Assembly (NCBI RefSeq): GCF_000807775.2 | Contig: NZ_CP047385.1 | Coordinates: forward strand, 2,852,001-2,916,000 | Source: Pandoraea fibrosis | GTDB taxonomy: Bacteria; Pseudomonadota; Gammaproteobacteria; Burkholderiales; Burkholderiaceae | Length of the DNA: 64,000 bases | Direction of reading: 5' to 3' | In this document: positions 54,239-62,664 of the stretch, piece after piece | Layout of the letters: every line of letters starts with the position of its first letter | Numbering within the stretch: the first letter of the stretch is position 1 | Position numbers and translations under genes: made by a program | The notes under the pieces: model-generated | Databases searched by the model: none | Told to the model about the DNA's origin: nothing | Seen by the model: the letters and a program-made list of their open reading frames with translations, nothing else

Positions 54239-54739
54239 GGTGGTCGGTAGCGCCCGATGTGAGAGTTGTCGCGCGCTGCATGCGCTTATTGGGCCTGTCG
54301 AGGTTAGGGGCGCGCGGATACGGACTTGAAATCTCCGATTGCCACTGAGGTTCCACAGGTCCAACGTCTGGTCTAGCTGGGCTTTTTTCGATGAAAACAT
54401 GCTCATACGTGGATTTTGCCTCAAGACAACGGAGCCGAGACGACTTGGACGCGGTGCTCAAACCGGACTTCTGACGTTTCTAAAATTCAGATCAGCCAAA
54501 GCGATGCGGTACCGAGCGCTTCGGGCGGGGCGGTAGGGGCATTGATGCAATGGGAGATCGACGAGTGGATGCTCGAATCCATCGCCTCTCAAGTGCGTTG
54601 CCCTGTGTAATGGTTCATGGCCGGTAGAGATCAAAGGGGGAAGACTGAAATCGGCCAATTTCGGTCAGTCGACGTGACCGGCCCAGATCGTCGACAATTC
54701 GACTTTATCAAGAGCGGCGCTGAACGGATGGAGGCAAAT
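54239..54739. other. Gene-free stretch inside the putative island
   Basis: No gene is supported in these 501 bp. Short open frames exist on both strands without ribosome-binding sites or protein-like composition. It may hold decayed remains of the acquired element. I see no insertion sequence ends. Confidence 0.35.
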
Positions 54740-55069
54740 ATGGGACCAAAAACACAAGAGCTGGTTGAGGTGTTAGCCAAACTCGCCGATCTACTTAAAA
54801 CCAACGGCGGACAGCACTGGCGCGCTTGGTTGCTTCGTGCCAAAGCTCGTTTAGAAAACGCGGATTACTCCGGTATTGAATATTTGCTTCAAGCGTACGG
54901 AGGTATGGGCTCGTTCAACGACTTTGTTGCGGCACAGAGCGCTATAGACGGGCAGCCCACCGGGAAACCCGGGTACGTTGAACTGGACGATGAGATAGAT
55001 GGCTTAAGAACTAAGGCGTGGGAGCTTGCAACAGACATCAAGCGCAACCACGAAGTCCAGCGTACCTGA
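54740..55069 (+). CDS. Small soluble protein, DUF6966-like
   Basis: A 109-residue protein starting MGPKTQELVEVLAKLADLLK, with HWRAWLLRAKARLENADYSG and IEYLLQAYGGMGSFNDFVA. The last motif resembles a small family of uncharacterised proteins (DUF6966) found scattered in proteobacteria, often in variable regions; this recognition is moderate. GGAGG lies 5 bp before the ATG at 54740, preferred over the in-frame starts at 54617 and 54728. It lies in the putative island. Confidence 0.68.
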   Translation: MGPKTQELVEVLAKLADLLKTNGGQHWRAWLLRAKARLENADYSGIEYLLQAYGGMGSFNDFVAAQSAIDGQPTGKPGYVELDDEIDGLRTKAWELATDIKRNHEVQRT

Positions 55070-55169
55070 CTATCGAATTCGTCTCGGCTAACCGCATCAG
55101 GCAGATCTCGGCCAAGAAGGGACGTTCGACGTCGACACCAAGATCTCGGATGATTCGCGCTTGGATGAC

Positions 55170-55451
55170 TCATTTCCATTGGTAAGCTGCTGCTCGCACG
55201 AACTGCGCACGGGCCTCCTCTGGCAGCCATGAAAACCGACGGTTTAGCCAACTGTCACAAGCGTCGCAGCACTCCGAAATGTCCGCTTGCTGCCAGTTAT
55301 CAAGGCGACACGCCTCCATCCAGAGCTGCCCAAATAGTGCCCGACCCTCAGAGTCATCTGCGAGTTGCTCTAATACAGCAGAAGCGAATGTCCATGGCTT
55401 TTCCCAATCGAGAAACGCAATCGCAGCCTTGATGAGTTCCGATTTGGCCAT
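55170..55451 (-). CDS. Small soluble hypothetical protein
   Basis: A 93-residue protein, helical, starting MAKSELIKAAIAFLDWEKPW and containing DISECCDACDSWLNRRFSWL with three clustered cysteines. Composition is protein-like, with many Trp, Ala and Glu. I do not recognise a family; the small size, acidic character and position in a tRNA-linked variable segment would suit an immunity or accessory protein, but nothing in the sequence proves that. No strong ribosome-binding site is seen before the ATG at 55451. Confidence 0.55.
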   Translation of the reverse strand: MAKSELIKAAIAFLDWEKPWTFASAVLEQLADDSEGRALFGQLWMEACRLDNWQQADISECCDACDSWLNRRFSWLPEEARAQFVRAAAYQWK

Positions 55452-55671
55452 GATAAGAAAACGAACTATAGAGAGTCGACAATAGCACGACCGGTGTCTG
55501 GCTCTCGTGGAGGCTGAAAGACCGTTTCGGGTCGGAAGCCGCTATTAATCACACTGCAGCGCGTTCGTCATCGCCTTATCCAAACCGCCGCGTCTAATGG
55601 CGCAATTTCCTTCTTTTGCGGAGCACCGTCCAAAAAAGTCAATGACTACTATCGGGGAAATCAAAGAATTC

Positions 55672-55761
55672 TGGCGGAGGCGGTGAGATTCGAACTCACG
55701 GAAGGGTTACCCCTTCGCTGGTTTTCAAGACCAGTCCATTAAACCACTCTGGCACGCCTCC
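55672..55761 (-). tRNA. tRNA-Ser(UGA)
   Basis: The minus strand reads GGAGGCGTGCCAGAGTGG at the 5' end. It has an anticodon stem CTGGT/ACCAG with loop CTTGAAA (anticodon TGA), a long variable arm (GCGAAGGGGTAACCCCTTC), the T-arm GTTCGAATC and an encoded CCA at 55674-55672. The acceptor stem GGAGGCG pairs with CGCCTCC. All parts expected of a class II serine tRNA are present. Its 3' part is duplicated imperfectly at 52839-52865. Confidence 0.96.
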
Positions 55762-55888
55762 GGGGCGTTGCGCACGACCTGGTGTCGTGGCGTGGGATGC
55801 CGTCTGAGGTGACGGCTTTGGGATGCGTGCGGTCCGGGGGAATCGGCGTCGGTACCCCGGCGCAGTCCGGTACCGCACGGCAGCCGGC

Positions 55889-55916
55889 ATTATACCCGCT
55901 CCTCTCGCCATGTGAA
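55889..55916 (-). promoter_or_regulatory. Sigma-70 promoter of tRNA-Ser
   Basis: On the minus strand TTCACA (55916-55911) and a perfect TATAAT (55894-55889) are 16 bp apart, pointing at the tRNA. The predicted start leaves a leader of about 120 nt before the mature tRNA. The rest of 55762-56077 shows no gene. Confidence 0.65.
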
Positions 55917-56077
55917 GCCTTCCTTGCGCCCAAATTGCCTCGCACCCCGCTCAAATCCTAGTGCTTTCCTCATCCACCCCTTGTCTTGTTCCCGTCCGGC
56001 ATGCATCATGCTTCAAGACGTGCGGTGAACGCCCCCCGCGTTACCGTGCGAGGCCAGACATGACCCGGAGACACCGC

Positions 56078-57802
56078 ATGGATGCCGACACCTCCCGCGA
56101 TTCCGCCCAAGAGACGTCAAATGACGCCAGCGGCGAGCGCGTGACCGACGCCCCGCCTGCCAACGCTTTTTCCTGGCAGATTCCCACCCTGTACAACATC
56201 GGCGTCGATGTCTGCGATAAATGGGCCGATGGCACCAATCGTCTCGCCCTCATTCACGAAAGCGCCGACGGCTCGCTCGTGCGACTCACGTTCGACGTCC
56301 TCAAGCAACTCTCGAATCAACTCGCCAACGAGTGGCGCGCCAACGGTGTCAAGGCCGGCGACCGCGTCGGCATCTTCCTGCCGCAATCGCCCGCCACACT
56401 CGTCGCTCATGTCGCCGCCTATAAACTCGGCGCGATCGCCGTCCCGCTCTTCACGCTCTTCGGACCGGAAGCGCTTGCCTACCGGCTGCAAAATTCCGGC
56501 GCCGCCGTGCTAGTCACCGACCTCGCAAGCATCGGAAAAATAGACGACATCCGTGCCGAAATTCCGGATCTGCGACTCGTGTATGTCGTGCACGACGACC
56601 TCCCCGAAGCCCATCACCACGTCGCCGACGATCAGGATTGGGGCGTTGCCGAAGACGGCCTGCTCGCCCTCTGGCCCGCCATCGCCTCACGTGATCCGCA
56701 CTTCGAGCCGGTTCAAACCCGCGCCGACGCCCCCGCACTCATCATCTATACCTCCGGCACCACCGGCAAACCCAAGGGCGCGCTCCATGCGCATCGGGTA
56801 CTACTCGGCCATCTGCCGGGCGTGGAGACGTCGCACAACGGCTTTCCGCAAGACGGCGATCTGATCTGGACCCCCGCCGACTGGGCCTGGATCGGCGGAC
56901 TACTCGACGTCCTGCTGCCGGCCTTGCACCACGGCGTGCCCGTCCTCTCGCGGCGCTTCGAGAAATTTGATCCCGTTGCCGCATTCGATTTGATGGCACG
57001 CCACGGTGTCCGGAATACCTTTCTGCCGCCGACAGCCCTCAAGATGCTGCGCACCGTCCCGTCGCCTCGTGAGCACTGGCCGCTGCAACTGCGCTCGGTC
57101 GCCAGCGGCGGCGAGTCGCTCGGCCCCGAATTGCTGGCATGGGGACGCGAGCACCTCGGTGTCGACATCAATGAGTTCTACGGTCAGACGGAATGCAACA
57201 TGGTGGTGTCGTCATGCGCCGCAGAATTTCCGGCACTGCCCGGCGCCATCGGACGTGCGGTGCGTGGCCACGATGTCACCATCGTCGATGACGACGGCAC
57301 GCCGCTTCCGCGGGGATCGGTCGGCAACATTGCGATCGCTCGACCCAATCCGGTCATGTTTCTCGGCTACTGGCACAACCCGGACGCCACGATGGAGAAA
57401 TATCGCGGCGACTACCTGCTCACAGGAGATTCGGGATTTGTGGACGAACAGGGCTACATCACGTTCACCGGCCGCTCGGACGATGTGATCACCAGCGCCG
57501 GGTATCGCATTGGCCCCGGACCCATCGAAGACTGCCTGATCCGACATCCGTCGGTGCAGTTCGCGGCGGTGATTGGAGAGCCCGACGAGCTGCGCACCGA
57601 AATCGTGAAGGCGTTCGTGGTGCTGCGTGAAGGACACGTGCCGTCCGACGCCCTGGCAAAGGAAATTCAGGATTTCGTGAAGCAACGCCTCGCCGCGCAT
57701 GAGTATCCGCGCAAGGTGGTCTTCCTGCCGGAGTTGCCGATGACAGTCACCGGCAAGATCATTCGCAAGGCATTGCGGGAAATGGGCACTGCGCTGGGAT
57801 AA
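56078..57802 (+). CDS. AMP-forming acyl-CoA synthetase (medium-chain/acetyl-CoA synthetase-like)
   Basis: A 574-residue adenylate-forming enzyme that activates a carboxylic acid as acyl-AMP and then acyl-CoA. Motifs present: IIYTSGTTGKPKGALHAHR (P-loop, A3), FYGQTECN (A5), LTGDSGFVDEQGYITFTGR (A7/A8), SAGYRIGPGPIEDCL and a C-terminal lysine in TGKIIRKALRE (A10), which catalyses the adenylation. The domain plan is closest to AcsM-type medium-chain acyl-CoA synthetases; chain length cannot be read. The ATG at 56078 has CGGAG in front; an in-frame start at 55961 adds 39 residues of low conservation value. A terminator follows at 57841. Confidence 0.92.
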   Translation: MDADTSRDSAQETSNDASGERVTDAPPANAFSWQIPTLYNIGVDVCDKWADGTNRLALIHESADGSLVRLTFDVLKQLSNQLANEWRANGVKAGDRVGIFLPQSPATLVAHVAAYKLGAIAVPLFTLFGPEALAYRLQNSGAAVLVTDLASIGKIDDIRAEIPDLRLVYVVHDDLPEAHHHVADDQDWGVAEDGLLALWPAIASRDPHFEPVQTRADAPALIIYTSGTTGKPKGALHAHRVLLGHLPGVETSHNGFPQDGDLIWTPADWAWIGGLLDVLLPALHHGVPVLSRRFEKFDPVAAFDLMARHGVRNTFLPPTALKMLRTVPSPREHWPLQLRSVASGGESLGPELLAWGREHLGVDINEFYGQTECNMVVSSCAAEFPALPGAIGRAVRGHDVTIVDDDGTPLPRGSVGNIAIARPNPVMFLGYWHNPDATMEKYRGDYLLTGDSGFVDEQGYITFTGRSDDVITSAGYRIGPGPIEDCLIRHPSVQFAAVIGEPDELRTEIVKAFVVLREGHVPSDALAKEIQDFVKQRLAAHEYPRKVVFLPELPMTVTGKIIRKALREMGTALG

Positions 57803-57840
57803 TCCCCGCGCAGGGTGGATAGCGTCGGAGGAGGAGAGAG

Positions 57841-57868
57841 TGCGCCGGGTAACGGCGCATTTCTCTTT
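57841..57868 (+). terminator. Probable rho-independent terminator
   Basis: TGCGCC (57841-57846) pairs with GGCGCA (57854-57859) over a 7-nt loop and is followed by TTTCTCTTT. It lies 38 bp after the acyl-CoA synthetase stop and before the convergent hemW. Confidence 0.6.
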
Positions 57869-57909
57869 GAGGCACGTCGTTATCCGAGCGTGAGCAGCAC
57901 GACAGTCAA

Positions 57910-59130
57910 TTACTTTCCGTCGCGTTCCAGGAACATGCCCTGAAGGTCGTTCAGGAAGCGTTGGCCCAATTCGGTCGGGGCGATGCGCTGAGGGTCGTCC
58001 ACGAGCAAACCCTTTGCGACGCCCGCCGTCAGCGCCTTGGCAATCTTCGCCATCGGCAAACCGGTCCGGTCCGCGAAAAGCTCGCTCTTCACGCCATCCG
58101 TCAGTCGCAGTGCATTGAGCATGAATTCGAACGGCAGATCACGCACGTCCACCTCCCGCTCTTCCTGAACCGCATTGCCGGCTGCCGCTGTTTCCATGAA
58201 CCGTTGCGGATGCTTGTGGCGAATCTGCCGCAGCACCCGGTGTGGGAACGAAATCTTGCTGTGCGCACCGGCACCAATGCCGAGATAGTCGCCGAATTCC
58301 CAGTAATTCACGTTGTGCTTCGCGCGTCGATGCGGCTGCGCATACGCCGACACCTCGTAATGCCCATACCCCGCCGACGCCGTGCGCTGCGCGATCCAGT
58401 CCTGCATGTCTGCCGCGGTGTCGTCGTCCGGCACGGTCGGCGGATACTTGTGGAACTGTGTGTTCGGCTCGAGCGTGAGGTGATACAGCGACAAATGCGG
58501 CGGTGCGAACGACAGCGCGGTTTCGACATCCTGCTGGCACTGCGCCAGCGTCTGGTTCGGCAACGCGAACATCAGATCGAGGTTGAAATTGTCGAAGTTC
58601 GCCTGGGCGATCTCGATGGCGTGACGCGCTTCGTGACCGTCGTGAATACGTCCGAGCGCCTTCAGATGCTCGCTGTTAAAGCTTTGAATGCCGATGGACA
58701 ACCGATTGATGCCGCTCGCCCGGAAGCTGCGAAACTTGTCGGCTTCGAACGTGCCGGGGTTCGCTTCCATGGTGATTTCGGCGTCGGCATCGAGCGGCAG
58801 CAGCGCGCGCAGATCCGAGAGCAGACGGTCCAGCCCGGCGGCCGACAGCAGGCTCGGCGTGCCGCCGCCAATGAAGACGGTGTGCACCGGACGTCCCCAC
58901 ACCAGCGGCAACGCCTGCTCCAGATCCTGACGCAGGGCGTCGAGATAGGCTTGCTCCGGGAACGCCTGCGCGCCGCCGTCGCCACGCCATTCGTGCGAAT
59001 TGAAGTCGCAATACGGGCACTTGCGTACACACCACGGAAAGTGAACGTACAACGACATCGGCGGCAGCGCCGGCAAACTGATCTTGCCGGGCCGCAGGAA
59101 GTTCTGCACGGGCAGCACGGACTCACTCAT
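57910..59130 (-). CDS. hemW: HemW heme chaperone (radical SAM)
   Basis: A 406-residue radical SAM protein of the HemN/HemW family: SLYVHFPWCVRKCPYCDFNS carries the CxxxCxxC iron-sulfur motif, followed by IGGGTPSLL, EANPGTFE and RLSIGIQSFN. It lacks the second N-terminal part of true HemN coproporphyrinogen dehydrogenases, and the C-x3-C-x2-C-D pattern with phenylalanine after D fits HemW, which delivers heme to apoproteins. The ATG at 59130 has GGGAGG upstream; a GTG at 59139 would overlap rdgB by 4 bp. It is the last gene of the rph-rdgB-hemW cluster, the normal order in Burkholderiaceae. Confidence 0.94.
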   Translation of the reverse strand: MSESVLPVQNFLRPGKISLPALPPMSLYVHFPWCVRKCPYCDFNSHEWRGDGGAQAFPEQAYLDALRQDLEQALPLVWGRPVHTVFIGGGTPSLLSAAGLDRLLSDLRALLPLDADAEITMEANPGTFEADKFRSFRASGINRLSIGIQSFNSEHLKALGRIHDGHEARHAIEIAQANFDNFNLDLMFALPNQTLAQCQQDVETALSFAPPHLSLYHLTLEPNTQFHKYPPTVPDDDTAADMQDWIAQRTASAGYGHYEVSAYAQPHRRAKHNVNYWEFGDYLGIGAGAHSKISFPHRVLRQIRHKHPQRFMETAAAGNAVQEEREVDVRDLPFEFMLNALRLTDGVKSELFADRTGLPMAKIAKALTAGVAKGLLVDDPQRIAPTELGQRFLNDLQGMFLERDGK

Positions 59131-59135
59131 ACCGC

Positions 59136-59753
59136 TCACGCCTCCCGGCTCAATTTTTCCAGCAACACGCGCAAAGCCCGCGCGCGATGGCTATGAGCGT
59201 TCTTGACGGCCGGGTCGAGTTCGGCAGCCGTCTGATTCAGCGAGCGGATCAGAAAGTGCGGATCGTAGCCAAAACCATGGGCGCCGCGAGCGGTGTCGAC
59301 GATTTCTCCGTCCCAGCGTCCCTCGGCAATGATCGGCTGCGGATCGTCGGCATGACGCACCAGCACAAGTGCCGCGAAGTAATAGGCGTCGCGATAGCCC
59401 GGGGTGTCGGCATGCGGCGCGAGTTGCTCGATCAGATGACGGTTGTTCGCGGCATCCGATTTTTCACGTCCGGCACGTGCAGCGTAGCGAGCGGAATACA
59501 CGCCCGGTGCCCCCCCCAGGATCGGCACGCATAGCCCGGAGTCGTCCGCCAGGGCGGGCAGGCCGGTTGCCGACGCGGCATGCCGTGCCTTCGTCAACGC
59601 GTTCTCGATGAAGGTCACGTGGGGCTCTTCGGCTTCGGACACGCCGAGCATGCCCTGCGGCACCAGCTCGATGCCGAGCGGCTCGAACAACGACGCGAAT
59701 TCGCGTAGCTTGCCCGGGTTGTTCGACGCCAGCACGATCTTCTGCATTGCCAT
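59136..59753 (-). CDS. rdgB: dITP/XTP pyrophosphatase (RdgB/HAM1)
   Basis: A 205-residue enzyme that hydrolyses non-canonical purine nucleoside triphosphates. The N-terminal KIVLASNNPGKLREF binds the triphosphate; LADDSGLCV, APGVYSARYA and GFGYDPHF are the other hallmarks, all intact. The ATG at 59753 follows rph by 2 bp on the minus strand and starts MAMQKIVL as usual; a longer in-frame extension to 60095 overlaps rph and is rejected. Confidence 0.95.
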   Translation of the reverse strand: MAMQKIVLASNNPGKLREFASLFEPLGIELVPQGMLGVSEAEEPHVTFIENALTKARHAASATGLPALADDSGLCVPILGGAPGVYSARYAARAGREKSDAANNRHLIEQLAPHADTPGYRDAYYFAALVLVRHADDPQPIIAEGRWDGEIVDTARGAHGFGYDPHFLIRSLNQTAAELDPAVKNAHSHRARALRVLLEKLSREA

Positions 59754-59755
59754 CG

Positions 59756-60484
59756 TCAGACTCCCAATGCGCGCTTTTGGGCGTCGATCAATTGGCGAAT
59801 GCCTGTATCGGCCAGATCGAGCAGCACGTTGCTTTGCGCGCGCGTGAACGGGGCGCCTTCGGCCGTGCCCTGAATTTCGACGAAACCGCCTTCGCTCGTC
59901 ATGATCACGTTCATGTCGGTATCGCACGCGGAATCTTCCGCGTAGTTCAGATCGAGTACCGGATGCCCCTGATACAGCCCGACCGAAACGGCGGCGACGT
60001 GCGCACGGATGGGCGACGACTCGAGTTTGCCCTCGGCGATGAGTTTCGAGACAGCGTCGTGCGCGGCGACAAATGCACCGGTAATCGAGGCGCAACGCGT
60101 GCCGCCGTCGGCCTGAAGGACGTCGCAGTCGATCTGGATTGTGCGAGGGCCGAATTTTTCGAGGTCGAACACGGCGCGCAGCGAGCGGCCGATCAGGCGC
60201 TGAATTTCCTGCGTGCGTCCGCTTTGCTTGCCACGGGCGGCTTCGCGATCGCTGCGGGTGTGCGTGGCGCGCGGCAGCATGCCGTACTCGGCGGTCAGCC
60301 AGCCCTGGCCGGAGTCACGCAGGAAGCCCGGCACTTTCTCTTCCACGCTGGCGGTGCAGATGACCTTGGTTTCGCCGCATTCGATCAGCACCGAACCTTC
60401 GGCGTAGCGGGTGTATTGGCGGGTAATGCGCACGGGGCGCAGTGCGTCTTGCGCACGGCCGTCCGGGCGGGTGATTGGCGTCAT
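59756..60484 (-). CDS. rph: Ribonuclease PH
   Basis: A 242-residue phosphorolytic exoribonuclease that trims tRNA 3' ends. Motifs: [20 protein letters not shown] at the start, [59 protein letters not shown] and the C-terminal [19 protein letters not shown]. Length and sequence are normal for the family. It is divergent from the YicC gene, with about 210 bp between them. Confidence 0.96.
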   Translation of the reverse strand: MTPITRPDGRAQDALRPVRITRQYTRYAEGSVLIECGETKVICTASVEEKVPGFLRDSGQGWLTAEYGMLPRATHTRSDREAARGKQSGRTQEIQRLIGRSLRAVFDLEKFGPRTIQIDCDVLQADGGTRCASITGAFVAAHDAVSKLIAEGKLESSPIRAHVAAVSVGLYQGHPVLDLNYAEDSACDTDMNVIMTSEGGFVEIQGTAEGAPFTRAQSNVLLDLADTGIRQLIDAQKRALGV

Positions 60485-60695
60485 GAGTGATTGTCCTGCG
60501 AGGTGAATTTATGCGGCAATACCCGAATGGTATCGCTAAACGCGTCTGGCTTGGCGCCGCGGCCCGGTGCCGCGTGCCGATTCCTGAGCGTCGGGCCGGA
60601 AAATGCGATAATCGCGTTTCATCCATGCATGCGAATCCGATTGCTGCACCCCCTCGCGGAAAAACTGTCACGAGGCTGTGGTACCGGACACCCCG

Positions 60696-61625
60696 ATGAA
60701 AGACAACAACATCTACAGTATGACCGGCTACGCCAGCGTCACGCGCGACATTGCGCATGCCGATGGAGCCGCAGGCGCGAGCGTGTCGGTCGAATTGCGC
60801 ACAGTCAATTCGCGCTTCCTCGATCTGGCATTCCGCATGCCCGAAGAAGCGCGTGCCTGCGAGCCAGTGCTGCGCGAAGCGCTCACTGCGAAGCTCTCGC
60901 GCGGCAAGGTCGATATTCGTATCAATGTGCAGCGTCCCGAGAGCGGCACGAACGGCGCCCTCAATCTCGACGCCGTCAAACAACTCTCCGATCTCGAACA
61001 ACAAGTCCTCGCCATCTTTCCCGATGCGGAACGCATGCGCACCGGCGAAATCCTGCGCTGGCCGGGCGTGCTCGGCGAAGAATCGGTGACGGCCGAAGCG
61101 CTGCGTGACGCAGTGATCGACGCCGGACGCACCGCCATCGGCGATCTGGTCGACGTGCGCAAGCGCGAAGGCGCGCAGCTCAAGGCCAGCCTCATCGAGC
61201 GTATCGAAAACATGGAGAAGATCCTAACGGGCCTGCAACCGCTGGTGCCGGAACTGATCTCGCGCCATCAACAGAAGATCATCGATCGTTTGCAGGAAGC
61301 GCTGGGTATCGTGGTGCCGGAAGGCTCGGCCGCGCCCGGCAAGGACGAAATCGCCGAACGTATTCGTCAGGAAGTGACGATGTACGGCGTGCGTATCGAC
61401 GTGGCGGAAGAACTCACGCGTCTGGACGCTCACCTGAAGGAAACCCGCCACATCCTCGACAAGGGGGGATTGGTCGGCAAACGGCTGGACTTCATGATGC
61501 AGGAGCTCAATCGCGAAGCGAATACGCTCGGCTCGAAGGCCGCCTCGAAGGAACTCGCCGATGCCTCGATGGAGCTCAAGCTCTACATCGAGCAGATGCG
61601 AGAGCAAGTGCAGAATCTGGAGTAA
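60696..61625 (+). CDS. yicC: YicC-family endoribonuclease
   Basis: A 309-residue protein starting [18 protein letters not shown]. The family N-terminal domain has [20 protein letters not shown]; the C-terminal DUF1732 domain has [19 protein letters not shown] sequence ([19 protein letters not shown]) and [20 protein letters not shown]. Recent work on E. coli YicC shows endoribonuclease activity linked to small-RNA turnover. The ATG at 60696 is the usual start; a GTG at 60678 is possible. It leads into gmk after 5 bp, so the two are co-transcribed. Confidence 0.94.
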   Translation: MKDNNIYSMTGYASVTRDIAHADGAAGASVSVELRTVNSRFLDLAFRMPEEARACEPVLREALTAKLSRGKVDIRINVQRPESGTNGALNLDAVKQLSDLEQQVLAIFPDAERMRTGEILRWPGVLGEESVTAEALRDAVIDAGRTAIGDLVDVRKREGAQLKASLIERIENMEKILTGLQPLVPELISRHQQKIIDRLQEALGIVVPEGSAAPGKDEIAERIRQEVTMYGVRIDVAEELTRLDAHLKETRHILDKGGLVGKRLDFMMQELNREANTLGSKAASKELADASMELKLYIEQMREQVQNLE

Positions 61626-61630
61626 GTCGC

Positions 61631-62308
61631 ATGACCCCGCAATCACAAGTCCCGCCGCCCGCCCTGCATGCCGAATACCCCGGCAATCTGTTCATGGTGG
61701 TTGCCCCCTCGGGCGCGGGCAAGTCCACGCTCGTCAACGCGCTGCTCGCGCAGGACAGCGAGGTTTGCCTGTCGATCTCGTGCACCACACGGCCACCGCG
61801 CCCGAACGAGGAAGAGGGCGTGCACTACAACTTCATTTCGGTCGAGCAGTTTCTGGAGCGCCGCAAGCGTGGCGAATTTCTGGAAAGCGCCGAAGTGCAC
61901 GGTAACTACTACGGCACCTCGCGCGTGTGGATCGAGGATCAGATGCGCGAAGGTCGCGACGTGCTGCTGGAGATCGACTGGCAGGGCGCGCAGCAGGTGC
62001 GCAAGCGTTTTTCGAACGCGGTCGGCATCTTCATTCTGCCGCCGTCCATCGAGGCGCTGGAAGAGCGGCTGAAGAAGCGCGGCACGGATGAGCCGAAGGT
62101 GATTGCGCGACGTCTGCTGGCGGCGGGTGGCGAGATCGCCCACGCGCCCGAAGCCGACTTCATCATCATCAACGACGAGTTTCAGCGCGCGCTCGATCAA
62201 CTGCAATCGGTCTTTACCGCTGTGCGTCTGCGCTTTGCTTCGCAGTACGCCCGTCACAAGACGTTGTTCACGGATCTGGACATCCACGCGCCGAACGATC
62301 ACCAGTAG
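61631..62308 (+). CDS. gmk: Guanylate kinase
   Basis: A 225-residue enzyme that converts GMP to GDP. Features are [17 protein letters not shown] (P-loop), [21 protein letters not shown] (GMP-binding loop), [27 protein letters not shown] and [15 protein letters not shown] (lid arginines). The first 15 residues ([15 protein letters not shown]) are a loose tail typical of Burkholderiaceae members. It sits between yicC and rpoZ, with spoT downstream, so enzymes of GTP supply and (p)ppGpp metabolism are adjacent. Confidence 0.96.
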   Translation: MTPQSQVPPPALHAEYPGNLFMVVAPSGAGKSTLVNALLAQDSEVCLSISCTTRPPRPNEEEGVHYNFISVEQFLERRKRGEFLESAEVHGNYYGTSRVWIEDQMREGRDVLLEIDWQGAQQVRKRFSNAVGIFILPPSIEALEERLKKRGTDEPKVIARRLLAAGGEIAHAPEADFIIINDEFQRALDQLQSVFTAVRLRFASQYARHKTLFTDLDIHAPNDHQ

Positions 62309-62338
62309 CACCCGACGCCTGTCGGCGGCACTCGCGTT

Positions 62339-62369
62339 TTGCGCGAGCCTTCGCCGGCTGCGATAGAAT
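62339..62369 (+). promoter_or_regulatory. Possible promoter of rpoZ
   Basis: TAGAAT (62364-62369) is a good -10. The best -35 candidate is TTGCGC (62339-62344), but the 19-bp spacer is longer than ideal. AAGGAA precedes the rpoZ ATG at 62398. Confidence 0.45.
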
Positions 62370-62397
62370 ACGCCTTATATCAAGAAGGAACCTCCTT

Positions 62398-62604
62398 ATG
62401 GCCCGTATTACCGTTGAAGACTGCCTGAAACGAATCCCGAATCGCTTCGAGTTGGCACTTGCCGCGACCTACCGCGCCCGCCAATTGGCGCAAGGTCACA
62501 CCCCGAAGCTCGAGAACAACAAGGACAAGCCGACCGTTGTCGCGCTGCGCGAAATCGCAGCGGGTCAGGTGGGCATCGAGATGCTCAAGAAAGTGCCGCT
62601 CTGA
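62398..62604 (+). CDS. rpoZ: RNA polymerase omega subunit
   Basis: A 68-residue protein starting [20 protein letters not shown], the invariant omega N-terminus, with [10 protein letters not shown] and [19 protein letters not shown]. It helps assemble RNA polymerase through the beta' subunit and, in proteobacteria, forms part of ppGpp site 1, which fits its place before spoT. Confidence 0.97.
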   Translation: MARITVEDCLKRIPNRFELALAATYRARQLAQGHTPKLENNKDKPTVVALREIAAGQVGIEMLKKVPL

Positions 62605-62664
62605 TCGGGAGACTGCACTGATGCGATGTGACGCTCCGGGCCGCTCGACGATGCAGGTACACGT

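Noticed and set aside
59754..60095. Longer rdgB product starting at 60095
   Set aside because: The extension lies completely inside rph in another frame and is Arg-rich shadow sequence; the normal RdgB N-terminus starts at 59753.
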